From Steroidobacteraceae bacterium (GTDB lineage: Bacteria; Pseudomonadota; Gammaproteobacteria; Steroidobacterales; Steroidobacteraceae): 64,000 nt of DNA. This document shows, in pieces, positions 6,833 to 15,118 of this stretch. The stretch lies in assembly GCA_019187185.1 (NCBI GenBank), contig JABAQU010000002.1:62001-126000 (forward strand), in the 5' to 3' direction. A program made the translations under genes and the position numbers. The stretch's first letter is position 1; each line of letters starts with the position of its first letter. A model generated the notes under the pieces. The model did no database searches, was not told where the DNA came from, and was given only the letters and a program-made list of their open reading frames with translations.

Positions 6833-9651
6833 CGCCCGAGCGCTGGCAGCAGGTGAAGGAAGCCTTCTCGCGCGCGAGCGCGCTTTCCGGAGCGGAGCGC
6901 AAGGCGTACGTCGACAGCGTCTGCGCGCAGGACCCCCCGCTGGGAGCCGAGCTGCGATCACTCCTCGCCGCTGACGCTTGCGCCGAGGCAATCCTCGATC
7001 GGGCGGCGAGTGATTATCTTCCGGACGATGCCCTCGCCGATCCAGCGGACACATTGGCGGGCCATCGTGTCGGCGCCTACGAACTCCTGGAACGGCTTGG
7101 TCGCGGAGGCATGAGCGACGTATACCGCGCACGCCGGGCGGACGCGCAGTTCGACAAGGAAGTCGCTGTCAAGCTCATGCACGCGGGCCCGGGCAGCGAA
7201 CTGCTGCTGCAGCGCTTTCGTGCGGAGCGGCAGATCCTCGCGAGCCTCGAGCACCCGAACATCGCACGGCTCCTCGATGCGGGAGTTTCGGCGCAGGGCG
7301 AGCCGTACATCGTCATGGAGCTCGTCGAGGGTGAACCGATCGATGCCTGGTGCGGGAAGCGGCAACCGCCGATCGCGCAGCGGCTGCGGCTTTTTCGCGA
7401 AATCTGCAGCGCGGTGAGCTACGCGCACCGGCGCCTGATCGTCCATCGCGATCTGAAACCCGCCAACATCCTCGTGACGCCGACGGGCCACGTGAAGTTA
7501 CTCGATTTCGGCATCGCCAAGCTGCTGCAGGCGGATGCCGGCGGCGATGCGGCCCCCGAGGCAACGCGCACGATCCTGCGCGCGATGACCCCGGCGTTTT
7601 CCAGCCCCGAGCAGATCCTGGGTGCGCCGATCACGACCGCGAGCGATGTGTATTCGCTCGGCGTCGTGCTGTATCACCTCCTCGCGGGCCATGGGCCCTA
7701 CCGCAGCAGCCTGCGCACGACGAAAGAGGCGATCGAAGATGTCTGCGAGAAAGAGCCGCTCAGGCCGGGCATCGATCGCGAGCTCGACGATATCATCCTG
7801 GTGGCCCTGCGCAAGGAGCCGGATCGGCGGTATGGATCGGTCGACCAGCTGTCGGCAGACATCGAGCGCTACGTCGCAGGGCGGCCAGTGCTCGCGCACG
7901 GGGACGAGCTCAGCTACCTCGCAGGCAAGTTCATTCGACGGCACCGACTGGGGCTCATCGCGGCATCGTTGGTTGCGATCAGCCTCCTCGGTGGCCTCAT
8001 CGCGGCGACGCACGAGGCCCGCGTCGCCGAACGCGAGAAGGCGCGTGCGGAGCACAATTTCGCCCGCGTGCGTGCACTCGCCGACTCGCTGCTGTTCGAA
8101 CTGCACGACGCCATTCAGGACCTGCCCGGTGCGACCGCTGCGCGACGGTTGCTCGCCGGGCGCGCCCTGAGCTATCTCGATGAACTGCATCGCGATGCGG
8201 CAGGCGACATCGGACTCGAACGCGACCTCGCTGCGGGTTACGAGCGTGTCGGAGACGTGCTGGGCAAACCGTTCTCGGCGAGCCTCGGCGATACGGCGGG
8301 AGCGACAAAGAGCTACCGTGCGGCTCTCGATCTTCGCGAGCAGGTACACGCGGCGAGCGATCGCCTTGAGGACAGTGTTGCGCTGGCGCGCAGCCGCCGC
8401 CTCTATGCGGGCGTGCTTGCCATGGGGGGAAAGATACGTACCGCGAGGGAGCAGATCGGCCTCGCGATCGCCTTGTCCGAACCGCTGTCTCGCAGCCAGC
8501 CGCGCAATGCGGCCGTGCTGGAAGAACTGGTGCGCGACTACGCAGACCTGGCGGGTGTCCTCGGCGGCAATTTCAATTCCGCGAATCTCGGCGACCAGGA
8601 CGCCGCCATGAGCGCTCACGCGAGGCAGCTGGCTGCGGCACGGCAACTGGTGGCGCTCGCACCCGGGAACGCCGACTATCGAATGCTCGAAATCATGGCG
8701 ATGCTGAATTCGGGCGACCAGTTGCTGTCAGCCGGTCGCATGCGCGAAGCGGCGCAATTCTATCAGGCCGTCCTGCCCGAACTCGAAGCCCAGGCACATT
8801 CGAGCGAGTCGGCGCGCGCGCTGCAGTGGCTGCATAGCCTGTATACACGAATCATTGCGCTGCATTTCTGGGAGCGAAATCCGGCAGCAGCAGTGCCCAT
8901 TGCCAGAGCTGCGTTTGCGCTGACGCAGCATCTCGCCGCCGATTCGCACGATGCCTATGCGCGCCTCGATCTCGCGACAGACTACGCGAACCTCGCGGAT
9001 GCGCTGTCGCAGTCAGGAACGGAGCGTGAAGCATCCGCAGCGGCCGCGCAGGCGACCGGCATCCTGAGGGCCCTGCAGGCCGCCGACCCCTCGAACAGCG
9101 AGTATCGCGTCACCTATGGGCTGGCGCTCTATATCGCAGGTGAAGTCGCCGATCGCGGCAAAGATCGAGGAAAGGCGCTGCAATTCCTGCGCGATTCGCT
9201 GGCCGTGTTCGAGGCTGTGCAGCGCACGGACGCGGACAACGTCGATGCGCGGCTGCATGTCGCGGCCGTGCTCGTGCGCATCGGCGATCTCGAGGCGGGC
9301 AGCCGCAATGCGGCTGGTGCACAGGCCGCGTATTCGAGGGCCGTGGCACTGAGCAGCCCCGAGGGCGCTGCGCCGAATTCGCCGGAAGCAAGGTTTGTTG
9401 CAGCAAGCGCCTTCGAAGGGCTCGGCAGACTTGCGACCGCTGCAATGGGGCGCAAACCGGTCATCGGCAATGACGCTCGCCGGACTACGGCCTGCCGATG
9501 GTTTGCTCGCGCCGCCGATGCAAGGGTGGGCATTCAGGAGATTGGCGCAACGAGCCCGAACGGCTTCTACATATCACCCGGCCATGAAACCGGCGCAGCC
9601 CCGGACTGCACGAGCGCACTTATGCGAGCGCACATCGGATCGGTGCATTGA
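6829..9651 (+). CDS. Membrane Ser/Thr protein kinase with C-terminal TPR-like sensor region
   Basis: A 940-residue Hanks-type kinase. The catalytic domain (about 83-350) is complete: glycine loop GRGGMS (91-96), Lys115 in VAVKLM, HRDLKPAN (206-213) with catalytic Asp208, DFG (226-228) and the SPE motif (259-261). A short N-terminal helical region (1-75) precedes it. One transmembrane helix (about 373-393, LGLIAASLVAISLLGGLIAA) places the kinase inside the cell and about 540 residues of helical TPR-like repeats outside, probably a ligand- or protein-sensing module. It is translationally coupled to the sigma factor gene. The last 78 bases overlap the convergent beta-helix gene. The likely substrate is the sigma factor, by analogy with known sigma-phosphorylating kinases. 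Confidence 0.92.
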   Translation: MTPERWQQVKEAFSRASALSGAERKAYVDSVCAQDPPLGAELRSLLAADACAEAILDRAASDYLPDDALADPADTLAGHRVGAYELLERLGRGGMSDVYRARRADAQFDKEVAVKLMHAGPGSELLLQRFRAERQILASLEHPNIARLLDAGVSAQGEPYIVMELVEGEPIDAWCGKRQPPIAQRLRLFREICSAVSYAHRRLIVHRDLKPANILVTPTGHVKLLDFGIAKLLQADAGGDAAPEATRTILRAMTPAFSSPEQILGAPITTASDVYSLGVVLYHLLAGHGPYRSSLRTTKEAIEDVCEKEPLRPGIDRELDDIILVALRKEPDRRYGSVDQLSADIERYVAGRPVLAHGDELSYLAGKFIRRHRLGLIAASLVAISLLGGLIAATHEARVAEREKARAEHNFARVRALADSLLFELHDAIQDLPGATAARRLLAGRALSYLDELHRDAAGDIGLERDLAAGYERVGDVLGKPFSASLGDTAGATKSYRAALDLREQVHAASDRLEDSVALARSRRLYAGVLAMGGKIRTAREQIGLAIALSEPLSRSQPRNAAVLEELVRDYADLAGVLGGNFNSANLGDQDAAMSAHARQLAAARQLVALAPGNADYRMLEIMAMLNSGDQLLSAGRMREAAQFYQAVLPELEAQAHSSESARALQWLHSLYTRIIALHFWERNPAAAVPIARAAFALTQHLAADSHDAYARLDLATDYANLADALSQSGTEREASAAAAQATGILRALQAADPSNSEYRVTYGLALYIAGEVADRGKDRGKALQFLRDSLAVFEAVQRTDADNVDARLHVAAVLVRIGDLEAGSRNAAGAQAAYSRAVALSSPEGAAPNSPEARFVAASAFEGLGRLATAAMGRKPVIGNDARRTTACRWFARAADARVGIQEIGATSPNGFYISPGHETGAAPDCTSALMRAHIGSVH

Positions 9652-11550
9652 GCGCGTCAAACACAAGACACCGAGCACCGCGATCCACCATCCGTCGAGT
9701 CCGCCGCCACCGCCGTCTCCGGGCTCCGGCGCAGGAGCCTCACCGCTCGACACCGTGACCGTAACGGAACGCTCGGCCGATCCGCCGGCTCCCGTGCACG
9801 ACAGCGTGAAGGCGCTGGTGGCCGTCAGTACCGGCGTCTCTTCGCTCCCCGCGCTCGCCTTGTTTCCGGCCCATGCGCCCGACGCCGTGCACCCCGTCGC
9901 GTTCGTGCTGCTCCAGGTCAGCGTCGAGCGCGCGCCGGCGGTAACCGTGGTCGGGCTCGCGGTGAGATCGACTGTCGGCACGGGCACGGGGGCGGCGCTC
10001 ACGGTGACCGTGACCGACTGGCTGCTCGTACCGGCGGCGTTGTCGCACGAGAGCGTGAACCGGGTCGACTCGCTGAGCCCGGCGATCGTGGCCTGGCCAC
10101 TTGTCGCGCGGCTCCCGCTCCAGTCACTGCGCGCGGGGCTCGCCGAGGCGGTGCAGGCGGTGGCGCCGGCCGCATTCCATGCGAGCTGCGTCGTCCCACC
10201 TGCGGTGACCGAAAGCGGATTGCCGGAGAAGGTCACGGTCGGCGGCACCGGCTGGGATGCCGCGCCCTTGAAGCCCGGGCCGACGGCCCAGCCCGGATTC
10301 TGCGACGTCGAATAATCGTAGGCCCCCGCTTCCGGCAACCCTGTGCGCGCCGTGCCGTTGAAGTCGACGTTCGTCGCGTAGGTCGCATCGCCCGCATCGA
10401 TCAGGCGCGAACCCGCGCGCGGATAGAGGTTGCGTCCCGCGGCATCGGCGAAATCGAGCGCGACGGACTGCCCGACGCGATAACCGCTCGCCGGCAAGGC
10501 GCTCGTCGCGGGCACGACGACATTGCCCGTGACCACGACATTGGCGAGCCCGCCGATCGCGAAATCGTCCGCGTTGCAGTAGATGGCGTTGTTCGCGAAC
10601 ACGAGGCCGGTGCGCCCGCTCCAGCTGCCGAGGCGCACGCACGGGCTGCCGCCCACGATCGTGTTGTGCACGAACTGCAGGTTCGACGGCACCGCGGCCT
10701 GGTGGGGCTGCGAATTGAACCCGTTGCCCGGGCTGTCCATGATGATGTTGTTGCGGATGATCGCGTCGGCCGCGGCCTGGATGCCGGAATCGCCGCAGTT
10801 CCACATCACGTTGCCTTCGACGACATTGACGGGCTGCCCCTGCGTGCCGTACACGAGCACGCACGGATAGCCCGTGTCGTGGATGACATTGTCGCGCACG
10901 ATATTCGAGTGCGAACCGAGCTTCACCTCGATGCCGTCACCCTGGGTCGAATTGCGCGTGTCATGGATCCAGTTGTTCTCGATCAGCGAGTTCGACACGA
11001 TGCAGGTCGCATCGTTGCAGCCGATGTACATGCCCTCGCCGGTGCCGCCGTTCTGGCCCGTATGGTGGATGTGGTTGTGCTGCACCGTGATGCGGGTCAT
11101 CGTGGTGCGGAAATTGATCCCGACATCGACATCGTGGATCTCCAGATGATCGAGCGTGATGTCGGCGTTCGCGCCGCTCAGGTTGATGCCGTCGCCGCCG
11201 TTGCTCGAGATCTCGAGCCCGGTGATGCGCAGCCAGGTCGCGCCCTCGATGTTGATCGTGTTCTGCGCGGCGGCCGTCGCCGGGCGCGTGATCAGCGGTA
11301 CGGCCTCGCCGTCGGCGCCCTTGATGAGCACCGGTGCGGCGGCCGTGCCGCGAACGGTGACACTGATGCGGCCCGTATCGGCATAGGTGCCGGCGTGCAC
11401 GATGAGCGTATCGCCGGCGTTCAGCGCCTCGACTGCGGCTTCGAAACTCTGGCCCGGGTAAAGGTCGATCTGCGCGGCATGCGCGGTAGCGGCGCCGAGC
11501 AGCCAGAGCGCCGCGAGCGTGCCACGGAACGAAACGGATGGGCGAATCAT
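9574..11550 (-). CDS. Secreted right-handed parallel beta-helix protein with Ig-like repeats and possible C-terminal sorting signal
   Basis: The 658-residue protein has a signal peptide (1-25, cleaved near AHA-AQ) and a parallel beta-helix domain (about 28-400) with repeated Asn/Gly/Ile turns such as DGINLSGANADITLDH and NSLIENNWIHDT. Two Ig-like repeats of about 85 residues follow (about 430-515 and 520-600), each with a TLTWSS-type strand and a paired Cys. Then come a Gly run (611-617), a hydrophobic segment (WWIAVLGVLCL, 621-631) and Arg633, which resembles a GlyGly-CTERM-type surface-sorting tail. The last 25 residues after that are extra and lie exactly in the overlap with the kinase gene. 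Beta-helix proteins of this kind are often polysaccharide lyases or surface binders; no catalytic residues are assigned. Confidence 0.85.
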   Translation of the reverse strand: MIRPSVSFRGTLAALWLLGAATAHAAQIDLYPGQSFEAAVEALNAGDTLIVHAGTYADTGRISVTVRGTAAAPVLIKGADGEAVPLITRPATAAAQNTINIEGATWLRITGLEISSNGGDGINLSGANADITLDHLEIHDVDVGINFRTTMTRITVQHNHIHHTGQNGGTGEGMYIGCNDATCIVSNSLIENNWIHDTRNSTQGDGIEVKLGSHSNIVRDNVIHDTGYPCVLVYGTQGQPVNVVEGNVMWNCGDSGIQAAADAIIRNNIIMDSPGNGFNSQPHQAAVPSNLQFVHNTIVGGSPCVRLGSWSGRTGLVFANNAIYCNADDFAIGGLANVVVTGNVVVPATSALPASGYRVGQSVALDFADAAGRNLYPRAGSRLIDAGDATYATNVDFNGTARTGLPEAGAYDYSTSQNPGWAVGPGFKGAASQPVPPTVTFSGNPLSVTAGGTTQLAWNAAGATACTASASPARSDWSGSRATSGQATIAGLSESTRFTLSCDNAAGTSSQSVTVTVSAAPVPVPTVDLTASPTTVTAGARSTLTWSSTNATGCTASGAWAGNKASAGSEETPVLTATSAFTLSCTGAGGSAERSVTVTVSSGEAPAPEPGDGGGGGLDGWWIAVLGVLCLTRSMHRSDVRSHKCARAVRGCAGFMAG

Positions 11551-11621
11551 GCCGCGATCTTAGGCACGGGAGACATGCGCCACCATGTCTCCAGCCGCCG
11601 ACGCGTGGCTGCAGAATGCCT

Positions 11622-11921
11622 TCAGACGTCGTCGTCGCCCGCCACGCCGCCCTCGCCTTCCCAGCGGTAGATCGCGCGCATGTCCTTGCGGCTGAACTTG
11701 AGACGCACGCCCGCGCCGCCACCGCCGTCTTCGGGTATGAAGCGAATGCCTGCGCCCTCGAGTGCTTCACGAAGCTGTCGCTTCGTCGCGTCATCCGGCT
11801 CGTGGATCTTCTGCTCGAAATTCGCGATCACGGGGACCGCGACCCCCGCGTATCTGGACAGGGTCTCACGTGAGGCATCGAGCAGCGCGCGTGCTGCACG
11901 GCATTGGGATGCGGTGAGCAT
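11622..11921 (-). CDS. Small Xre-like helix-turn-helix protein
   Basis: A 99-residue protein with a helix-turn-helix in its first 55 residues (MLTASQCRAARALLDASRE, then LSRYAGVAVPVIANFEQ) and an acidic, Gly-rich C-terminal half (EDGGGGAGVRLKF, ending GDDDV). The region IRFIPEDGGGGAGVRLK is common in small alphaproteobacterial and gammaproteobacterial Xre regulators that act alone. It follows metY on the same strand after 28 bases, so it is probably the last gene of the nitrilase-metY transcript. The chosen ATG at 11921 begins the HTH; the reading frame continues upstream without domain support. Confidence 0.78.
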   Translation of the reverse strand: MLTASQCRAARALLDASRETLSRYAGVAVPVIANFEQKIHEPDDATKRQLREALEGAGIRFIPEDGGGGAGVRLKFSRKDMRAIYRWEGEGGVAGDDDV

Positions 11922-11949
11922 GGGCGCATTATAGCGCCTCGCGCGCGCC

Positions 11950-13236
11950 TCAGGCCTTGTCGAGTGCCTGGTCGATGTCGGCAAGGATATCGTCGATGTG
12001 CTCGATGCCGATCGACAAGCGCACGGTTTCCTCGCTGACGCCGGCACGCGCGAGTTCCGCCGGCGAGAGCTGGCGGTGGGTCGTAGAAGCGGGGTGACAG
12101 GCGAGTGATTTCGCATCGCCGATGTTGACGAGCCGCGTGAGGAGCTGCAGCGCATCCTGGAAGCGCTCGCCGCCGGCGCGGCCGCTCTTCACGCCGAACG
12201 TCAGGAGGCCGGAGCCCTGCCCCGAGAGATACTTCTTCACGAGCGCGTGGTCCGGATGCGACGGCAGGCCCGGATAACGGACCCAGCCCACCTTGGCGTG
12301 ACCCTCGAGATGCTTCGCGACCGCGAGCGCATTGGCGCTGATGCGATCGACCCGCAGGCCGAGTGTCTCGATGCCCTGCAGGATCAGGAACGCGTTGAAC
12401 GGCGAGATCGCCGCACCGGTGTTGCGCAGCGGCACGACGCGCGCACGGCCGATGTAGGCCGCAGGCCCGAGGGCCTCGGTGTAAACCACGCCGTGGTAAC
12501 TGACATCGGGCTCGTTCAGGCGCCGGAAACGCGCCTTGTGTTCCGCCCACGGAAACTTGCCGGAATCGACGATCACGCCGCCCACGCTCGTACCATGACC
12601 GCCCATGTACTTCGTCAGCGAATGCACGACGATGTCGGCACCATGCTCGAACGGCCGGCACAGGTGCGGGCTCGGCACCGTGTTGTCGACGATGAGCGGG
12701 ATACCGTGGGCGTGCGCGAGCTGCGCGAGCCGCTCGAAATCGGTGACATTGCCGAGCGGGTTGCCGACCGATTCGCAGAATATCGCCTTCGTCTTCGCGT
12801 CGATCAGCGGCTCGAACGCGTTCGGCTCGCGATAGTCGGCAAAGCGCACATCGATGCCGTACTGCGGCAGCGTGTGTGCGAAGAGGTTGTAGGTGCCGCC
12901 ATAGAGCGTGCTCGCCGCGACGATGTTGTCGCCCGCCTCGGCAATGGTCAGGATCGAGTAGGTGACTGCGGCCTGCCCGGAGGCGAGTGCGAGTGCGCCG
13001 ATGCCGCCCTCGAGCGCCGCGACGCGCGCCTCGAGCACGGCCTGCGTCGGGTTCATGATCCGCGTGTAGATGTTCCCTTCGACCTTCAGGTCGAAAAGGT
13101 CGGCGCCGTGCTGTGTGTCGTCGAACGAATACGCCACGGTCTGGTAGATCGGCACGGCGACCGAGCGCGTCGTCGGGTCCGGCGTGTAACCGCCGTGCAC
13201 CGCGATCGTTTCCCGCTTCCAGCCCTTCTGCATCAC
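11950..13236 (-). CDS. metY: O-acetylhomoserine sulfhydrylase (O-acetylhomoserine aminocarboxypropyltransferase)
   Basis: A 428-residue PLP enzyme of the Cys/Met metabolism family that converts O-acetylhomoserine and sulfide to homocysteine in the direct sulfhydrylation route to methionine. The PLP lysine is Lys209 in SLTKYMGGHG, and IYTRIMNPT (56-64) and ASGQAA (85-90) are the phosphate-binding segments. The N-terminal TIAVHGGYTPDPTTRSVAVP and a length near 430 match MetY rather than cystathionine gamma-synthase. The start overlaps the stop of the nitrilase-fold gene by 4 bases, so the two are translationally coupled, which is an unusual partnership. Confidence 0.93.
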   Translation of the reverse strand: MMQKGWKRETIAVHGGYTPDPTTRSVAVPIYQTVAYSFDDTQHGADLFDLKVEGNIYTRIMNPTQAVLEARVAALEGGIGALALASGQAAVTYSILTIAEAGDNIVAASTLYGGTYNLFAHTLPQYGIDVRFADYREPNAFEPLIDAKTKAIFCESVGNPLGNVTDFERLAQLAHAHGIPLIVDNTVPSPHLCRPFEHGADIVVHSLTKYMGGHGTSVGGVIVDSGKFPWAEHKARFRRLNEPDVSYHGVVYTEALGPAAYIGRARVVPLRNTGAAISPFNAFLILQGIETLGLRVDRISANALAVAKHLEGHAKVGWVRYPGLPSHPDHALVKKYLSGQGSGLLTFGVKSGRAGGERFQDALQLLTRLVNIGDAKSLACHPASTTHRQLSPAELARAGVSEETVRLSIGIEHIDDILADIDQALDKA

Positions 13237-14444
13237 TTGCGTCCCATGCGGCGCTTCAGCAGCGCGCCCGCTTCCTGGTAGTTGTCCGGCAGTTCCTCGA
13301 GGAACCCGTTCGGTTTCACCGTCGGCACATACTGCTGGAAGACCGGCAGCAGCAGCGCCATCGGGTATTCGGCCGGCATGCGCGTCGCGCGGAAATCGCC
13401 GATCGGCACCCGGGCCTGCACGATATCTTCGTGGTGATTCGCCGAGCGCGCAAGCGGCTTGCCACGCGGGTCGACGATCGCGGTGCCCTCGTCACGCGCA
13501 CCGACGGCTTCCGTGAAGCCCGGGTTGTCCGGCGACACCGAATTACCCACGCCGACCGTATAGACGCGGGTCGCGCGGGCCGTCTGCATCGCCTGCTCGG
13601 CGTTCGATCCACCGGTCACCGTGAGGATCAGGATTTCCGCACCCTTCAGCGCAAGTGCCTGGTACAGCATCGGCTCCATGCCGACTGCCGTCATCGCGAT
13701 ATTGCCGATGTCGGTGCGCGCGACGGGCAAAGTGGCGTCCCAGCCGTACATCTCGACGAAGCGGTCGAGCACGTCGTAAACGGTCGTGCCGATGAGGCCG
13801 ATGCCGCCAAAGGCGCCGAGGATGTTGCGCGCCTTCCATTGCCGGTCGACGATGTTGCCGTCCGGGCCGACGATCACCGACATGTTGATCACGTGTCCCG
13901 GCCAGTCCTTGTCGCGCGCATAGCAGCCGAACGCGATGTAGCAGCCGTAGTGCTTCGCACGCTCGCCGATTACCTCGGACTCGGGGCCGGGCAGGTCGAA
14001 GGCGACCTTCTGCAGTTCCGTCCTGTTCCACGGCTGCCAGCCCTGGATCGGGAATTCGTGCATGCAGAGGAGGTCCTGCTTCGCGCCCCAGCGCCGCTCG
14101 CCACCCCATTCGGGGCCCGCCCCCTGCGCGTAGTCGATCAGTTTCACGACGTGCGCGAGATTGCGCTTGAGCGTCGCGTCGCGATTCTTGAGGTCGATCG
14201 ACATCAGCCGCGACTGGATCGCGGATACGTTGATCGACTGCTGCCGCAGCGGCACGGTGGCGTAGGCGCCGTTTTTCATCACCGACACGGCGCTATCCGG
14301 GCGCGCGTCACCGGGCGTCGTGCCGCCGTTCGCGCCCGCCTGCGCGGCATGTGTCGCCGATGCGGCGAGCGTCGCGAGGCCGACGGCCCCGGCACCACCG
14401 AGGATCTCGCGCCGTGAAATGGACGATACGGTTTTGCGCTTCAT
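13233..14444 (-). CDS. Tat-exported nitrilase-fold protein lacking the catalytic cysteine
   Basis: A 403-residue member of the carbon-nitrogen hydrolase superfamily. It starts at ATG 14444 behind a strong GGGGAG site and carries a twin-arginine signal (SRREILGG, residues 10-17, then a hydrophobic stretch ending AHAAQA). Glu130 (MHEFPIQGW) and Lys204 (RQWKARN) match the first two members of the Glu-Lys-Cys triad. The segment aligned with the nucleophile (usually CYDxRFPE) reads AMTAVGMEPML, so the Cys position is Thr252 (codon 13689-13691). The protein may be a pseudoenzyme or use another mechanism. It is the first gene of a transcript with metY. The family is clear; the activity is not. Confidence 0.82.
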   Translation of the reverse strand: MKRKTVSSISRREILGGAGAVGLATLAASATHAAQAGANGGTTPGDARPDSAVSVMKNGAYATVPLRQQSINVSAIQSRLMSIDLKNRDATLKRNLAHVVKLIDYAQGAGPEWGGERRWGAKQDLLCMHEFPIQGWQPWNRTELQKVAFDLPGPESEVIGERAKHYGCYIAFGCYARDKDWPGHVINMSVIVGPDGNIVDRQWKARNILGAFGGIGLIGTTVYDVLDRFVEMYGWDATLPVARTDIGNIAMTAVGMEPMLYQALALKGAEILILTVTGGSNAEQAMQTARATRVYTVGVGNSVSPDNPGFTEAVGARDEGTAIVDPRGKPLARSANHHEDIVQARVPIGDFRATRMPAEYPMALLLPVFQQYVPTVKPNGFLEELPDNYQEAGALLKRRMGRK

Positions 14445-14559
14445 CGTGCATGCTCCCCTGTCAGATGCACCCGACAGTAGCACCGCCTGCCGAGGGGGTG
14501 TAACAACGCGCAGTCACGAACCACAACCGATCGTTGTACCGCTGCACGCGGTCGGCACG

Positions 14560-15108
14560 TCACGGCCGCGCGGCGAAGTAGGCCTCGTATTCCCGCTGCA
14601 GGGTCGCGAGCCGGGGATCCTGCGATGCGGCCGTGGTGAACTCGCCCACCGTGGACTTCAGCCACTCGAGCCCTTCCTTGCCGAGGCCGTAGGTCGCATC
14701 GTCCTGCGCCCAGATGTTGATCGCGCGGGTGAAGCTCCTCTGGAACGAATAGCTCGCGATGCTCCTGCCCTGCACGCGCACTTCGTAGGTGACGACGAGA
14801 TTGTTGTTGGTGACCACCGGCAGCAGCCCGAGCGTGCCGCCCGACCAGATGGCCGAGAGCAATCCCGCAGCCTTGCCGCCCGCGGTCGGTTGCAGCGAAT
14901 GGCTCACGCGCAGCTCGATCGGCGAGCCGATCAGCGCCTCGTCGAGTTGCGCGAACGTCGCGTCGGCCTTGATCAGCGCATATAGCTCGTTGCCCGCGAT
15001 CGAGCTGTAGAAATGCATCGCGGGCAGCGCCCCGCGCGGGCCTTCGGCGTGCGCGGCTGCGCCGCACGCACCGAGGAGCGCCGCGAGCACGATCAGCCTG
15101 CCTTTCAT
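14560..15108 (-). CDS. Exported protein, possible lipoprotein, unknown function
   Basis: A 182-residue protein that begins with a signal sequence whose core LIVLAALLGAC ends in a lipobox-like LGAC (Cys18), so it may be lipid-anchored; otherwise it would be cleaved after AAHA. The mature part is predicted alpha/beta (LPVVTNNNLVVTYEVRV, SIASYSFQRSFTRAINIW) with a helical C-terminus. I do not recognise a family. It follows the trypsin-like protease gene by 10 bases on the same strand, and the two form a likely two-gene operon, so it could be the protease's partner or substrate. The ATG at 15108 is chosen because it begins the signal sequence. Confidence 0.7.
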   Translation of the reverse strand: MKGRLIVLAALLGACGAAAHAEGPRGALPAMHFYSSIAGNELYALIKADATFAQLDEALIGSPIELRVSHSLQPTAGGKAAGLLSAIWSGGTLGLLPVVTNNNLVVTYEVRVQGRSIASYSFQRSFTRAINIWAQDDATYGLGKEGLEWLKSTVGEFTTAASQDPRLATLQREYEAYFAARP

Positions 15109-15118
15109 CGCGCGACCC

